Source: Terana coerulea (taxonomy: Eukaryota > Basidiomycota > Agaricomycetes > Polyporales > Phanerochaetaceae). Taken from it: 64,000 nt of DNA. The notes beneath the pieces were generated by a model, which was given only the letters and a program-made list of their open reading frames with translations, was not told where the DNA came from and did no database searches. The translations under genes were made by a program, and so were the position numbers. Shown here piece after piece: positions 35,562 through 47,448 of the stretch. The stretch's first letter is position 1. The number at the start of each line of letters is the position of its first letter. The stretch is from contig JAKOGH010000747.1 in the NCBI GenBank assembly GCA_024811115.1, positions 248,001-312,000 of the forward strand, given 5' to 3'.

Positions 35562-38500
35562 TCAAGAGACAAGGGCCTTGGCTCGGTCTAGTAAAGCGCC
35601 GGCATCGACGCCTGGAGAGAGGGAGATGAAGTCCATCGCTTTCTCCACCAAACCCTCGAGTAGCTCTGGTTGGTTCCCCATATGCTTCTTCAAGTACGCG
35701 ACCGCCAGGATGGTAGCCCACACTCTCTCCGATACGTTGAGAGTGGCCGCCTTCGTCAGCATATCGCGACCGACAATGTTCTCGAGTTGCCGAGTAGCTG
35801 GGAACGACCCGTCGAATGACTGGAGGCGGATTAACAAAAGGACGCGATCTTCGGTAGCTGCAGGCAGTGGTGGCACCCGTTGCGTCTGTTCCATGTCCTC
35901 GTCCACGTCTTCGTCCTCTTCCTCATCTTCGTCCTCGTCTGTCTCGTTACAGGCATCCCAGCTTTCCCGCGGCCGCAGACTATCTCCAGTGGCTCCACTG
36001 TCATGGCTCGCCGCTATCTGTCTATCTGGTTCTCTGTCGGCGGAGGCAAGCGCTGGCAGGAACGGGTTATTGGAGCGGGCAGCTGGTGCACCGAAGAGAC
36101 CTCCGCCAAACCGACTGCGTGCAGACTGAGCAACGGGCGGGCTACTGGGGAGCACCGCGAGGAAGCCCTGCACGTTGCACGACTCCGTAGGTAGAGGCCG
36201 TCGACTGATAGCTGTTATCGGTGAACCCGGTGAGACGAGACGACAAACGCGCAAGCTCCGGTTGGTAGACTTCGGATGAATGTTGACTCGAAGCGGATAG
36301 AGCTGGAGCCTGGAGGTGGAGCGGGCGCGCTGCCGAACAATGAAGCATTAGGCCTTAAAGTGCCCTGCACACCAGCGAAACTGGATGGAGCTGGGGGAGC
36401 TGGGGGAGGTAGGGGGGATCCGAAGAGCTGCCTGGCAAGGGTTTGCTGGTGCGCAGGCCTCCCTCGCCTGGACGTGCTTTCCTGGGATGAAGAACCTGTT
36501 GGCTCGGCCTTGAGCAATTGGCTCATTGGCGGAAATGAAGGGGGAGGAGGGGGAGGAGGAGGTGTAGCCGGCGAGGCCATGTCATAAGATTGGCGAGCGG
36601 ATCGCGATGGAAGGGCCTTCGACCGAGCTTGTAAGCTGGCTAAAGGTGTATATTCATCTTGTCCAGGGCTGTACTCGAAAGGCGCTTGGTAACGCAATTC
36701 TGTCTTGCACCGCTTGTCCACGGCAACGAAGGATGTGAAACGGCTCGCCAGCTGGTATTCAATACCGAGTCGGATGATGAGAGCCTTCGCGTCGGAAGAA
36801 ATGTTCGCCTTGCTCTGATCTTCCAAATCCATGATAGCGCGGCGTGCCGCCAAAGTGTGGATAAGGTGTGGCCGAGACTGATTTTCAGGGAGCTCGATCT
36901 GTTCGACAGGGGCGGTAAAATGCAGAACTTCGCCCTGACCGTCCCGTTGAGCGCGGATGACGATTTCTTTCGGAGGTACAAAGGTCGGATCCTCGAGCAA
37001 GGCAAAGACGACGAATCGACTTCCGGGATACATGGAGCCAATCTGCGCAGGAGCTTGGCGAACGCTCTTGAACTCGGTGCTTCCGGTCCGGTACGCTTCC
37101 ATGAGGTTGGTGCGGACGCCCCAGTCGACACTGACGTTCTTCAGGATGTATGTTCGGCTGGCGCGAACAAGCTTCGACGTCTTCCCGACGATACTTTCGG
37201 TAGTTGTAGCCATCAGACAGATGCCGTTGCCTGCCCGGGCGATACCTTCGCACATGGCGCTCGAGGTCGTCTCGCCGATTCCAAGGGTGAACACTCGCAG
37301 AGGCGCGTTCGAAGTTGACTGCTTGACAGTGTGCGCTACAGAGTCGATGGTTGAATCGATGTTGTAGCTCTGATATATACAGGATTAGCTGCCAGCTCAC
37401 TGATATACCGTAAAGAACCAACAGAGACCGCTTACCTCTCCGTCTGTAAGCACAAAGCAGGCTGTTGGCCTGAGACGATTACGTGCGCGGAAAACCTTTT
37501 CAAGTGCGCTCTTGATTTCCGTGCCGCCATAGTTCGCCATCATAGCGTCCACCTGTCGCGTCTGCAGAAAATGTTAGCAAGCTGAAGAGTATAAGTGGTT
37601 ACGACTTACAGCAATTCCGAGAGTATGTTCAGTGTATTCAATGCTAACAGACTAGAGACTGTCGCATCGGTTTCCGAAGCTAAATATGTTGAATGTCGTT
37701 CCTCGGCTGGGTAAAGAACGCAGCAGCATGACCAGCGCCCGTTTGGCATTCTCGATCCTCGATCCGTGCATGCTGCCGCTGCGGTCCACCAAGAAGATGT
37801 ACTCCTGCTCGGCGATCGGGGGAAGTTTGAACTTGGGAACGATGCTCAGTTGGATGGCGGTCGTGCCGTTCGGGCTGCGTTGCGCGAAGCATCGCGGGGC
37901 GTCCAGACCTTCCGCGCTAACGGAAAGAACGAAGTCTTGGGACAGGAAAGCCGGTGACCGATACTGTGCGGTTTGACTCAGTGAAGCTTGGTTTGAACCG
38001 TCGGCATGGACTGTCAGGGTAGGATGGGTTGGGCTCAGAATCGTCTTCACGGCGCCCTTCATGCGAACAGCTGCAGAAATGATAACACGAGATTCGGGGA
38101 CAGTCCGGGCACCCATCATTCCGACAGGAAGGTGGCCATAACGCATTCCTATGCAGACGGGGAGCTGAAGCCTGACTTGGTCGGATACGTCGTGGTCCAT
38201 CAAGTCGAGAACGTACTAGAGTAATATGAGTATCTTTTCTATAGAAGAAAAATTCGACGCACTGTGACCTGCGTCGTTATCATTTGGTGTCCAGGCAATG
38301 CTCCCAGAGAAATAGAGAAAACTGAATAGAGCGCGCTCAGCCACGTTGAAGAATTCAAAACACAGCTACACTCACCATCGTCGGTAACATGCTCAACGAG
38401 GCCTGTCATCTGTCCTCGCGCAATTGCGGCTTGATGCTGACGCTTCGCTTCTTCCTTCTCCTTTGCAGCGGCAGTGATGATAGTTCCATCTTCGGCAACC

Positions 38501-38794
38501 ATCTCGAACCCACATGCTGCGGCGCGAGCAGGTACTGGGAAAACGTACTTGGCACGAGAAAGCCCTGAGGGAAGGTACTGCCAGAACTGTTGAGTTAAAG
38601 TCACGATTGCAGACACTAGGCGGATAGGAATCGTCAGACGCTGGGACTGCGACTCAGGTTGATGATGGGGATGAGAGCTTACCGTCTACCACGTTTGCAT
38701 GGACTTCAAGCTGCTCCAAAGGCAAGAATATTTCCGATGCATCGCTTTCAGAGAGAAAAACAACGCCGCAGGGTCCGGATGATATGAACTGCAT
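35562..38794 (-). CDS. VIT/VWA domain protein C (in-frame stop and shifts; possible pseudogene)
   Basis: Exons (leftward): 38794-38683, 38615-38376, 38321-38263, 38215-37610, 37561-37436, 37369-35562; about 982 codons. It has VIT (YVFPVPARAAACGF), VWA with an intact DRSGSM metal site, a proline- and FG-rich linker (LFGSPLPPP, LFGSAPAPPPG, GGLFGAPAARSNN), an acidic run of Glu/Asp near 35900, and the family C-terminal domain (LIRLQSFDGSF). Inside the VWA domain TAG at 37652-37654 replaces the Trp codon conserved in D (CDSLW) and E. In exon 6 one base too many lies in the G run 36147-36150 and another between 36257 and 36330; removing both makes the exon a multiple of three. Unlike the homopolymer shifts, the stop is a substitution and suggests real loss of function. 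It is the tandem neighbour of D. Confidence 0.75.
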
Positions 38795-39494
38795 GGTCTA
38801 GTAAGAAGTGGAACTGAAGGAATTTAGTCTAGCACACACCTCTTATATAGAGTATACGGGGAGTTGAGCAGTCGGTACCGTGAGCCGCAGATAGAGCCAA
38901 GATACTGTGGTCGAGTACTTCGTATTCCCATCAACTGCGTAGAATATCTGGGCTCGATGTGGAGGACGGATACCGACTGTGCATGGTGAAAGGAGTTTGC
39001 CAGACTGCAACCATGAGCGCAAACTAATATTGCCCAGAGACTAGGTTGCATGCATGTGTGACAGTAGGAATTGCTTCGCAGCCGAGACGCAGCCAGGGCT
39101 AAGCCAAGCTGCGTGACGCGCAGCGTGCCGCAGTCACCAGTGGGTTCGCGGAGCGCCGGTGACCCGGGCGTCTATATGACACTTGAACGTTGCCTATTTG
39201 GGTGAATTGTGCTTGTGGCGCCCTCGGCTGCTTGTGCGTCGTGGCGTCGAGTATGTTCTTTTGAGAATCCCGCTGGGCCGCGCAGCACAGGCAGCTGCAG
39301 CAGCTCTGAAGGCTCCAGCGGCGTGAAGGTTCAATCCACGCCCACATTCAGCCTTTTCTGAAATTATATACTGGATCAAGTACGTGTCATTCATCTGCTA
39401 TATCAATACCAGGGTTGCTACCTGAAGCGAACTATCTGCTTAAGTTGATTCTCGAAGGCGTTTGGCTAGGCGGACATATCATCAGAGGGAGATT
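38795..39494. other. intergenic; VWA-C promoter block
   Basis: Upstream of VWA-C. It shares several blocks with the region upstream of VWA-D, including the TATA box and, near 39150, GCGCCGGTGAC followed by GGCGTCTA (also near 43070). The tandem duplication therefore included about 400 bp of promoter. Confidence 0.55.
38841..38849 (-). promoter_or_regulatory. TATA box of VWA-C
   Basis: TATATAAGAGGTGTGTGC on the minus strand, about 50 nt before the start codon; nearly the same as in VWA-D. Confidence 0.55.
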
Positions 39495-42400
39495 TCAAGA
39501 GAGAAGAGCCGTAGCGCGTTCCAGCAAAGCGTCACGGTCGGCGCCCGGAGACAGGGAAACAAAGTCCATCGCCTTCTCCACCAGACCCTCGAGTAGCTCC
39601 GGTTGGTTCCCCATGTGCTTCTTCAAGTACGCGATTGCCAAAACGGTAGCCCAGACCTTCACCAACACGTTGAGAGCGATGGCCTCGGTCAGCAGATTGC
39701 GACCGACGATGCTCTTAAGCTGCTGAGTGGCAGGGAACGATCCGTCGAAGGACTGAAGGCGGACCAGCAAGAGCACCCTATCTTCGACAGACTGAGGCAG
39801 CGGCGAAGCTCTAGGCTCCTCATCTTCCGAGTCCTCCATATCATCAACGCCGGCCTCCCAGCTTTCCGGTGCCATCCAGGGCTCAACGGAGGATCCGCCT
39901 TCTTTGCTCGGGACTGCCAGCCTGTCTCGTTCTCTGTCGGTGGAGGCCGGCGTAGAATCAAATAGATTATTGGAGCGGGCAGCTGGTGCGCTAAAGAGGC
40001 CTCCGCTAAACAAACTGCGCGCAGATTGGACAGTGGGCGGGCTGCTGGAAGCACCACAAGGGAGCCCTGCGGGCGGGGCGGCTCCATATAATGAGGAAGA
40101 TGGCTGGTTCCGTTCTTGACGTGAGTCGGGGAGACGAGACGAAGAGCCCGTGAGCTCAAACAGAGCTGCGGATGGTGCGGGTGCACTGCCGAACAACGAA
40201 GTAGTAGGCTGTGGGTAACCCTGCAAACCAGAGATATAGTAGACGGAAGCTGCAGAGGGTGCTGAGAGACCAAAGAACGTGGTGCTTGTAGGAGCCCCTT
40301 GCGGAAGTATTCTTTGCGGAGACGGTAACCCCTTGACATGCCCATGGGCTGTGGCACATTCTCCGTAGATGGCAAAGATGCACCAAACATGAGGGGAGGC
40401 GGTGGTGCAGCGGGGGCGACAGTGGAGGGTGCAGCCTGAAACTGAGGGGCAGATATGCGGTGTATAGAAGAGGTTGCGGACCGGTTGCGTGAGACGGGCG
40501 ACGCCCCACCTCTCATACCTATCAGCTGGTGCGCGAAACTGCGCGGAGTATATGCCTCGTGCGTTTCATCATGCATCTCCCTCTGGTTCCGCTTGTCCAC
40601 AGCAACAAACGATGTGAAACGGCTCGCCAGTTGGTATTCGGCGCCGAGCCGGATGATGAGAGCTTGCGTGTCCGAAGAAACATTAGTTTTACTCTGGTCT
40701 TCCAGATCCATGATTGCTCGCCGCGCCGCCAAGGTGTGGATAAGGTGTGGCCGAGACTGATTTTCAGGGAGCGCAACCTGTTCGACGGGGACGGTAAAGT
40801 GCAGAACTTCGCCCTGGCCGTCCCGTTGAGCACGAATAACAATCTCCTTCGGAGGTACAAAGGTCGGATCCTCGAGTAGAGCGAACACAACGAATCGACT
40901 TCCGGGATACATGGAGCCAATCTGCGCAGGAGCTTGGCGAACGCTCTTGAACTCGGTGCTTCCGGTCCGGTACGCTTCCATGAGGTTGGTGCGGACGCCC
41001 CAGTCGACACTGACGTTCTTCAGGATGTATGTTCGGCTGGCGCGAACAAGCTTCGACGTCTTCCCGACGATACTTTCGGCAGTTGTAGCCATCAGACAGA
41101 TGCCGTTGCCAGCCCGGGCGATGCCTTCGCACATGGCGCTCGAGGTCGTCTCGCCGATCCCAAGGGTGAACACTCGCAGAGGCGCGTTCGAAGTTGACTG
41201 CTTGACAGTGTGCGCTACAGAGTCGATGGTCGAATCGATGTTGTAGCTCTGGTAGAATCGCAAAGTCAGTTCCCAGTTCACCGATGCGCTGAATCTAACA
41301 ATCTCAAGCCACTTACCTCTCCATCCGTCAGCACAAAGCAAGCTGTCGGCTTGAGGTTGTTACGCGAACGAAACGCCGTTTCCAGTGCGCCCTTGATTGC
41401 GGTTCCACCGTAGTTTGCGGTCATAGCATCCACCTGTTGGGTCTGTAAGAAATGTCAGCATAGTGCGAAGTGAGACCGTGTGCGACCTACGGCAATGCCA
41501 AGAGTATGCTCGCTGTATTCGATGCTGGTGGACCAGAGGCTGTCGCATCGATTCCCGAAGCTGAATATGTTGAATGTCGTTCCTCGGCTAGGCAAAGCAC
41601 GGAGCAGCATGACCAGGGCTCGTTTGGCATTCTCAATCCTCGATCCGCGCATGCTGCCGCTGCGGTCCACCAAGAAGATGTACTCCTGCTCCTCAATCGG
41701 GGGAAGTTTGAACTTAGGGACAATGCTCAGTTGGATGGCGGTAGTGCCCTTCGAGCTGCATTGTGCAAAGCATCGCGGGGCGTCCAGACCTTCCGCGCTT
41801 ACAGACAGAACGAAGTCTTGGGACAGAAAGTCCGATGACCGGTACTGCGCGGTTCGAGGGCTGAGTGAAGCTTGGGTCGATCCATCCGCGAGGACCGACA
41901 GAGTGGGGTGCGTGGGGCTCACGATGGTTTTCACAGCACCCTTCATGCGAACGTCGGCGGAGATGACGACGCGATCTGCGGGAATGGTTCGAGCACCAAC
42001 CATTCCAGCGGGGACTTGGCCATAGCGCATTCCAATGCAAACGGGTAGCTGAAGCCTAACTTGGTCGCAGACATCGTCATCCATGAGATCTAGAACGTAC
42101 TAGAACGATGTGAGTACCAAGCAGAAGAAGGGTAGAAAGAGCGTACTGTGACTTGGGTGGTGATCATCTGCTGCCCAGGTAATGCTCCGAGAGAGATGGA
42201 AAACACTGAAAACGCACAGTCATTCCTTTGAAAGCTTACATAGTGCAGGTATACTCACCATCGTCGGTTACGTGCTCAACAAGGCCCGTCATTTGCCCTT
42301 GTGCGATCGCAGCCTGATGCTCACGTTTCGCTTCTTCCTTCTCCTTTGCGACAGCGGTGATGATAGTCCCGTCTTCGGCAACCATCTCGAACCCGCAGAC

Positions 42401-42670
42401 GGCCGCGCGAGCGGGTACTGGGAAGACATACTTGGCACGAGGAAGCCCCGAAGGAGAATACTGCCAGAACTGTTGAGTCAAGGTAACGACTGCGGATACT
42501 AGTCAAACGGTCGCTGTCAGACATCGGGGACGATGACGATTGGAAGAGCACTCACCGTCTACTATGTCCGCATGAACTTCAAGCTGCTCCAGTGGCAAGA
42601 AGACTTGAGATGCATCGCTTTCAGATAGGAAGACGACACCGCAAGGCCTGGATGATGGGAATAGTTGCAT
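39495..42670 (-). CDS. VIT/VWA domain protein D (one frame break)
   Basis: Exons (leftward): 42670-42556, 42498-42259, 42205-42147, 42099-41491, 41442-41317, 41248-39495; about 967 residues. VIT domain (YVFPVPARAAVCGFEM), VWA with DRSGSM and the later TNYGGT-type and TDGE positions, then a linker rich in proline and F-G pairs (MFGASLPS, TTFFGLSAPS, TTSLFGSAPAP, SSSLYGAAPP, SGGLFSAPAA), an acidic stretch and the C-terminal domain (VRLQSFDGSFPATQQL ... LAIAYLKKHMGNQPELLEGL). One base is missing at the C run 40329-40332; with it exon 6 is 585 codons. It shares a stretch of 181 identical bases with C in the VWA-to-linker part. It is divergent from GWT1. Confidence 0.85.
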
Positions 42671-43344
42671 GGTCTGAGGAGAGAGGTTGGAGGAATCCAC
42701 GCCTGGCACGCACCTCTTATATGTGATGCACGGGGCATTGACAGGTCGGTCCCGAGACGCGCAAGTAGAGTCGAGGTGACTGTGGTCTAACCTAGCTTTT
42801 GGCATTCCCATGCACTACGCGGGATATCTAGGTTGACCGTGGATGGCGGATACGTAGTAGGCTGTGCAGAGTGATGAATTCAATCATATTCCATACATGC
42901 ATATAGTACTTTCTCCGTCCGTCCGAAAGTTGCATGGAGATTGCACTATGTGTGTACACCAGAAGAAGTCGCCTTGCATCCTCGTAGTCAAGACGCAGTG
43001 AAGTATGTGGTAGTTTAAGGCAGAGTCAATTGCGAGCCGTACCTGCAGGTGCCGGTCCGCGGCGCGCCGGTGACTCAAGGCGTCTAAGTAATGATGCCGT
43101 CCACGTGGGAGTAATGAGCCGCGGGCACAGTTTGTCGTCAACGTTTGGCCCGCTCTCCTCTTCCCTCACTCGTGTCCCAGCTTCTATACTCTCTTCACGC
43201 AGCACGCTGTTTAGCCATCAGTCGTATTCAAGTTGCTTTCGCCTTCCTTTTCCATCAACTCGTTTCTTTACCTCTTTGGTGGCTGGGCAACGTATATTCA
43301 GCACTATATGCTTGCCTCATCTGGTGGAAAAAACCATCCTCAAG
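42671..43344. other. divergent intergenic region VWA-D / GWT1
   Basis: Holds the VWA-D promoter (left) and the C/T-rich GWT1 leader (right, from about 43140). The promoter block duplicated upstream of VWA-C ends near 43090. Confidence 0.5.
42715..42722 (-). promoter_or_regulatory. TATA box of VWA-D
   Basis: CATATAAGAGGTGCGTGC on the minus strand, about 49 nt before the start codon; matches VWA-C. Confidence 0.55.
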
Positions 43345-45419
43345 ATGAGTGTTGACGTGGATTACAAGACCTCTAAAGAAGCCTTTGTCTCCGGGAATAG
43401 TGGATCGACCGTAGGACATGTTAATATGGTCTCTCTCGTAGCGTTGGTATAGTTCTTTTTATCCCTATGTCGAGTGAAACGCTGACGCGACTCAGGCAAC
43501 CATAACGCTGCATTCCGCTCTTCGAACTCGTCTACCACCTCAGCGAACTATCAACTTCCCTGTGGAATTCCTCATCCTTACCGTACCCTTGCTGCTGTCT
43601 ATAACCATATTCGCAAACTCTCCCGGACGGCTGCTGCTAGTGCTACTGGTGCCTACACTCGTCCTGTTATTGGTTCCACCCAGAGAAGTGGGCACGCCAT
43701 TGCCGTCAACTCACGGCTCCAGTCGCCCTACTAGCCGAAGACCCTCCCCTACTCCGGAACTTAGTACACCGAACTCCGTGCCGCAAGAGCCCGCCTCCGC
43801 CGTGCCTCCCTTACCCGCTTTGACGACGTACCGCGCGCACATGCTCCTTCTGACTGCTCTCTGCATTCTCGCCGTCGACTTTCGCGTCTTTCCACGGTCA
43901 CTGGCCAAATGCGAGACGTTTGGCGCTTCGTTGGTACGTCCGGTCTGGATGTGGCGGTGTAACATGCTAACTCCCATTCACCAGATGGACATGGGAGTCG
44001 GGTCCTTCGTGTTCTCGCAAGGAATCGTTTCCTCCATTCCACTCATCAAGAATCCGGGCTACTTGAAAGCACCCGTGCCGTCAAAGCTACTATCGGCTCT
44101 TCGCAAATGCCTTCCCCTACTGCTTCTTGGAGTGGCGCGTACGTTATCCGTGAAAGGCACAGAATATCCTGTGAGTGTCTCTGTTGTAGCGTACGAGTGA
44201 ATATATCGGTTGAGCGACTGTAGGAACACGTAACAGAATATGGAACGCATTGGAACTTCTTCATCACCATGGGCATCGTGCCGGTGCTGCAAATCCTGTT
44301 TCATCCTCTTATGGCCTACGTACCTATCTCTTTACTTGGTGTCATCCTGGCTGTCGGTAAAAAATCTTTCACTTTCAAGGCTATAGTCACTATCTCATGA
44401 GGAACATTTCAGCTCATCAGATCACTTTGTCGTCTGGTGGTCTCATGGCCTACGTGCTGCATACGCCACGAAACGATCTTCTCAGCTCAAACAAGGAGGG
44501 CGTAGTGTCCGTTACAGGTACTTCACTGGCTATTTGCTTCGGACCCTTGTTAACGCGTTTCAGGCTATCTTGCAATCCATCTTCTTGGTCTTTCTACAGG
44601 CACCATCGTCCTTCCGTCTTCGCCCTCGCATTTTCGGAGAATGCAAGCAGAATTACGGGATTCCGGCGTGGCCAAGTCTCGTGTAGACGCCCACTATTCC
44701 GACTCAGAGAGCGACGACGACGCCGGCACGCCCAGCAAAACACCTACCCCACGCATCCAACACAGACGGGAGAATGACAAGACAGCCACTGAGCTCTTTT
44801 CCTATGCCGTTTTGTGGTGGATAGCTCTCGGCGTCATGTCGGGTGTCGGCGTCGGCGGTGGCATATCTCGTAGGGTGGTCGGTAACTTCCGTTTTCCGCA
44901 GCTCCGTGACGCTAAAGGGATCTGTCGCTCCGTAGGTAAATTTGCCGTATATCACATGGGTTGCCGCCTTCAACACTACATTCCTGCTTGGCTATCTCCT
45001 CTTGGACCTGGTTTTCTTCCCGTCGCCACTGTCCAAATCGATCTACTCGCCGACATCCAAGCTCAAAGTCCAACCGGACTCGGTTTTGTTGAGTCGTGAC
45101 CGCCGGGACACTCCAGGCGCCCATGGTGGCCCACTAGCCTCGACACTGCTGCAGTCTATTAACCGCAACGGCCTTGTATTCTTCCTGATGGTGAGCGCCA
45201 TTCCTGCCGTCCCACTCGCGCTTCGATCCTCCGATCTTCCGGAAGATGACGCTGAATTCCGAATTGCCCCAGGCAAACATCATGACGGGCCTTGTCAATC
45301 TGGCTATCCCGACGATGTACATGTCCGACCTGTGGGCGATGGTGACACTCAGTCTGTACGCCTTGGTACTCTCCGCAGCTGCCTGGGTAGCACGAAGCAA
45401 GAAGCTGTGGTACCCCTAA
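43345..45419 (+). CDS. GWT1: GPI-anchor inositol acyltransferase
   Basis: Acylates the inositol of GPI precursors in the endoplasmic reticulum membrane, needed for GPI-anchored cell-wall proteins. 558 residues, frame intact. Exons: 43345-43446, 43496-43933, 43985-44170, 44224-44356, 44413-44517, 44564-44874, 44936-45190, 45273-45419. Family signatures in order: YKTSKEAFVSGNSGS, VFPRSLAKCETFGASLMDMG then VGSFVFSQGIV, LLLLGVARTLSVKG, HVTEYGTHWNFFITMG, SNKEGVVSVTGYLAIHLLG, INRNGLVFFLMANIMTGLVN and SDLWAMVTLSLYAL. The end KKLWYP is also typical. The protein has many transmembrane segments. The donor of intron 6 (GTGGTC) is weak but the phase is right. Confidence 0.95.
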
Positions 45420-46571
45420 CCACTGTACGGATCATGTATTTTCCTAGCTTCCGGTACTTCTGCTTCCGGTATACAGACCGCCAGTTCCCTCAGTGGGTGG
45501 TTGCCCTCAGTGTCTAGACTCTCCGGATGCTGGGATTATTGATGGCCCGTGAAAGCTCGGGGATGAGTTGGCAGCAACTAGGTGGAAGCTGTCGGACGGC
45601 GACAGCGCAGTACCTGGTCGCATGGCGGCGACGTTCGGGGCCGAGTGAAGCATGGCTTCAGAGGGTACGGTAAGTCTCGTGATGGCCTTTGAGCCGAGAG
45701 GTTAGGCCGGGGAGGACTCAAACCTCTCGCTGGTACGTCGTTATGTGTCATTATTGTTACGCAAGTTCAATTCTCGACTCCAGGAAAATTGACATCTTGC
45801 GCCCTCCCCCACAATCACAACAGACCCTTGCTCGCTGTTTCAACGAGGCCACATCTGAAGTCATTGTCATTGTACTTCAAGCAAGACTGAGTTCGCATCG
45901 GATCGATACGCGGAGCTGTGCATGCACGCGGGTGGCCGTCGTTCAGCGAGCGGTGCAGGCTCCTTCTCATTCCCTGTCTCGTAGGGCTTCTATGTGATCG
46001 CCGTGCCGACACTGACACTTGTGCTCCGACTCTCCTTCGTCGATGACCGACCCCTGGTATGATGCGCGGCGTTGAACGCGAGTTGCGCCGTTCACTTCAC
46101 GTATTCCCGGATTGGTTCTCCTTCAGATCATGTCGCGCGCGGAGTCAAACCGTCATGGTTTCCGTGGCAGCAGTGAGTACCCAGCCGACGTGCCTTGCCT
46201 CGGGGCGGCGGAAGCATGGCTTGAGTGTCAATTTTCGCACACAGCCTTAGCGCACAGGGTTGGCGCGTGGCCTGGGCTTCCTGGAGAGCGTCTATTACGC
46301 TGTGCAGAACGCGCGAAGAGTTTAGGTATGGACCCTATGAGGACAACAACTCGGGAGTGCTTGTCTTCGGCTTAGCCCGTCAGGCGCGGGAGGCGTTCAC
46401 ATTTGCCATACTGCATGGAACTTTAGTCGTAACTGCCTCGGAGCGTTTAGATCAACGGTCCACGGACTTGCACCAACCATGGCTCTGGGGCTTATTGCAT
46501 AGCCATATGCTTTGTACTCTACATAGGCGAGTTGCGTATATAAAGGCCGAGCTCGAATACGAACAGCGGCA
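45420..46571. other. intergenic
   Basis: No gene or repeat recognised. A TATATAAAGG element near 46537 lies about 35 nt before the next ATG. Confidence 0.45.
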
Positions 46572-47448
46572 ATGACCATCACCCGTTCTCACTCATACCG
46601 CGCACTCTACTACAAGATGTCGAGCAGCAATTCTTGGGGCCACCAAGTAAGTGGATCTTGATGCCATTCAGCCCATCTTCGGACTTCGGACTGACCAACT
46701 CACCAGCAATTCTCTCAATACGTACCTGTGCCCCAGCCTATGGTCGGTCAATTTGATTGATTATCATCTTCAATGCTCAAAAGTCTCGCATCAGTATCCC
46801 CCAGAATATTGCATTCCGCAGAGGCAGTACGCCGCCAACATACAGCGAAATCACACTCAATCAATCGGCATCGTAGAGTTCTGGGTCAATGGGCGGAAGG
46901 GATCAGCCTCGGCGATGCCCAGGCGCGGATTTTCTCGGGTCTCGCGCATGCCGATGACAGGCTGCTCGAAGGGTTCGGAACTAAAGTCACGTATCGCGTG
47001 GAGGTATGTTGCGAATTTTAATCTCGCCCCGTGTTCGCAGCTCACCTGCTTCTGCCTCCCCAGTGGCCTGGTTACCCAGGATTCAACAGGCAGAAGCACG
47101 CCCTCCGGGCGACCCGGGAGAAGCAGAGCATCACGCGTGCCAAAATGGCTATCCACGTCGCGGAGGTCATGAAAGATTTCGTCGAGGTAAGCCTCCGTTG
47201 CCGACCTGTCCGCATCCGTGCCCACGGCGCTTACCGCACTACAGGAGATGGCCGCTGCCAGCACGACCGAGCCGACGTGGCGCGTCGGGCCTGGGTACAT
47301 CGACATCGCCGACCTGTACCTGCTCGAGATCCACCAGGTGTCGAAGGCGAGCCTCCAGCCCGTCCTCGCTTACCGGCCACGGGTACCTGCCCCTGTGCCA
47401 CAGCCCCAGTACTATGCGGTGGACCCGTGGGCGCCGGTCATGCAGTGA
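46572..47448 (+). CDS. WPGYP-motif basidiomycete protein of unknown function (frame broken)
   Basis: Member of a family common in mushroom genomes with no known function. Exons: 46572-46646, 46707 to about 46730, about 46784-47003, 47064-47186, 47245-47448. A second in-frame ATG at 46617 may be the real start. Conserved parts: VEFWVNGRKG, ISLGDAQARIFSGLAHADDR, RVEWPGYPGFNRQ, SITRAKMAIHVAEVMKDFVE. These match the usual order of WPGYP, ITRAKLA-type and VAK-type blocks. The tail is Pro/Tyr-rich. One G is missing in the run 46899-46901, and a second one-base loss is likely near 46873 just before VEFWV. The small intron between exons 2 and 3 is uncertain. Confidence 0.65.
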
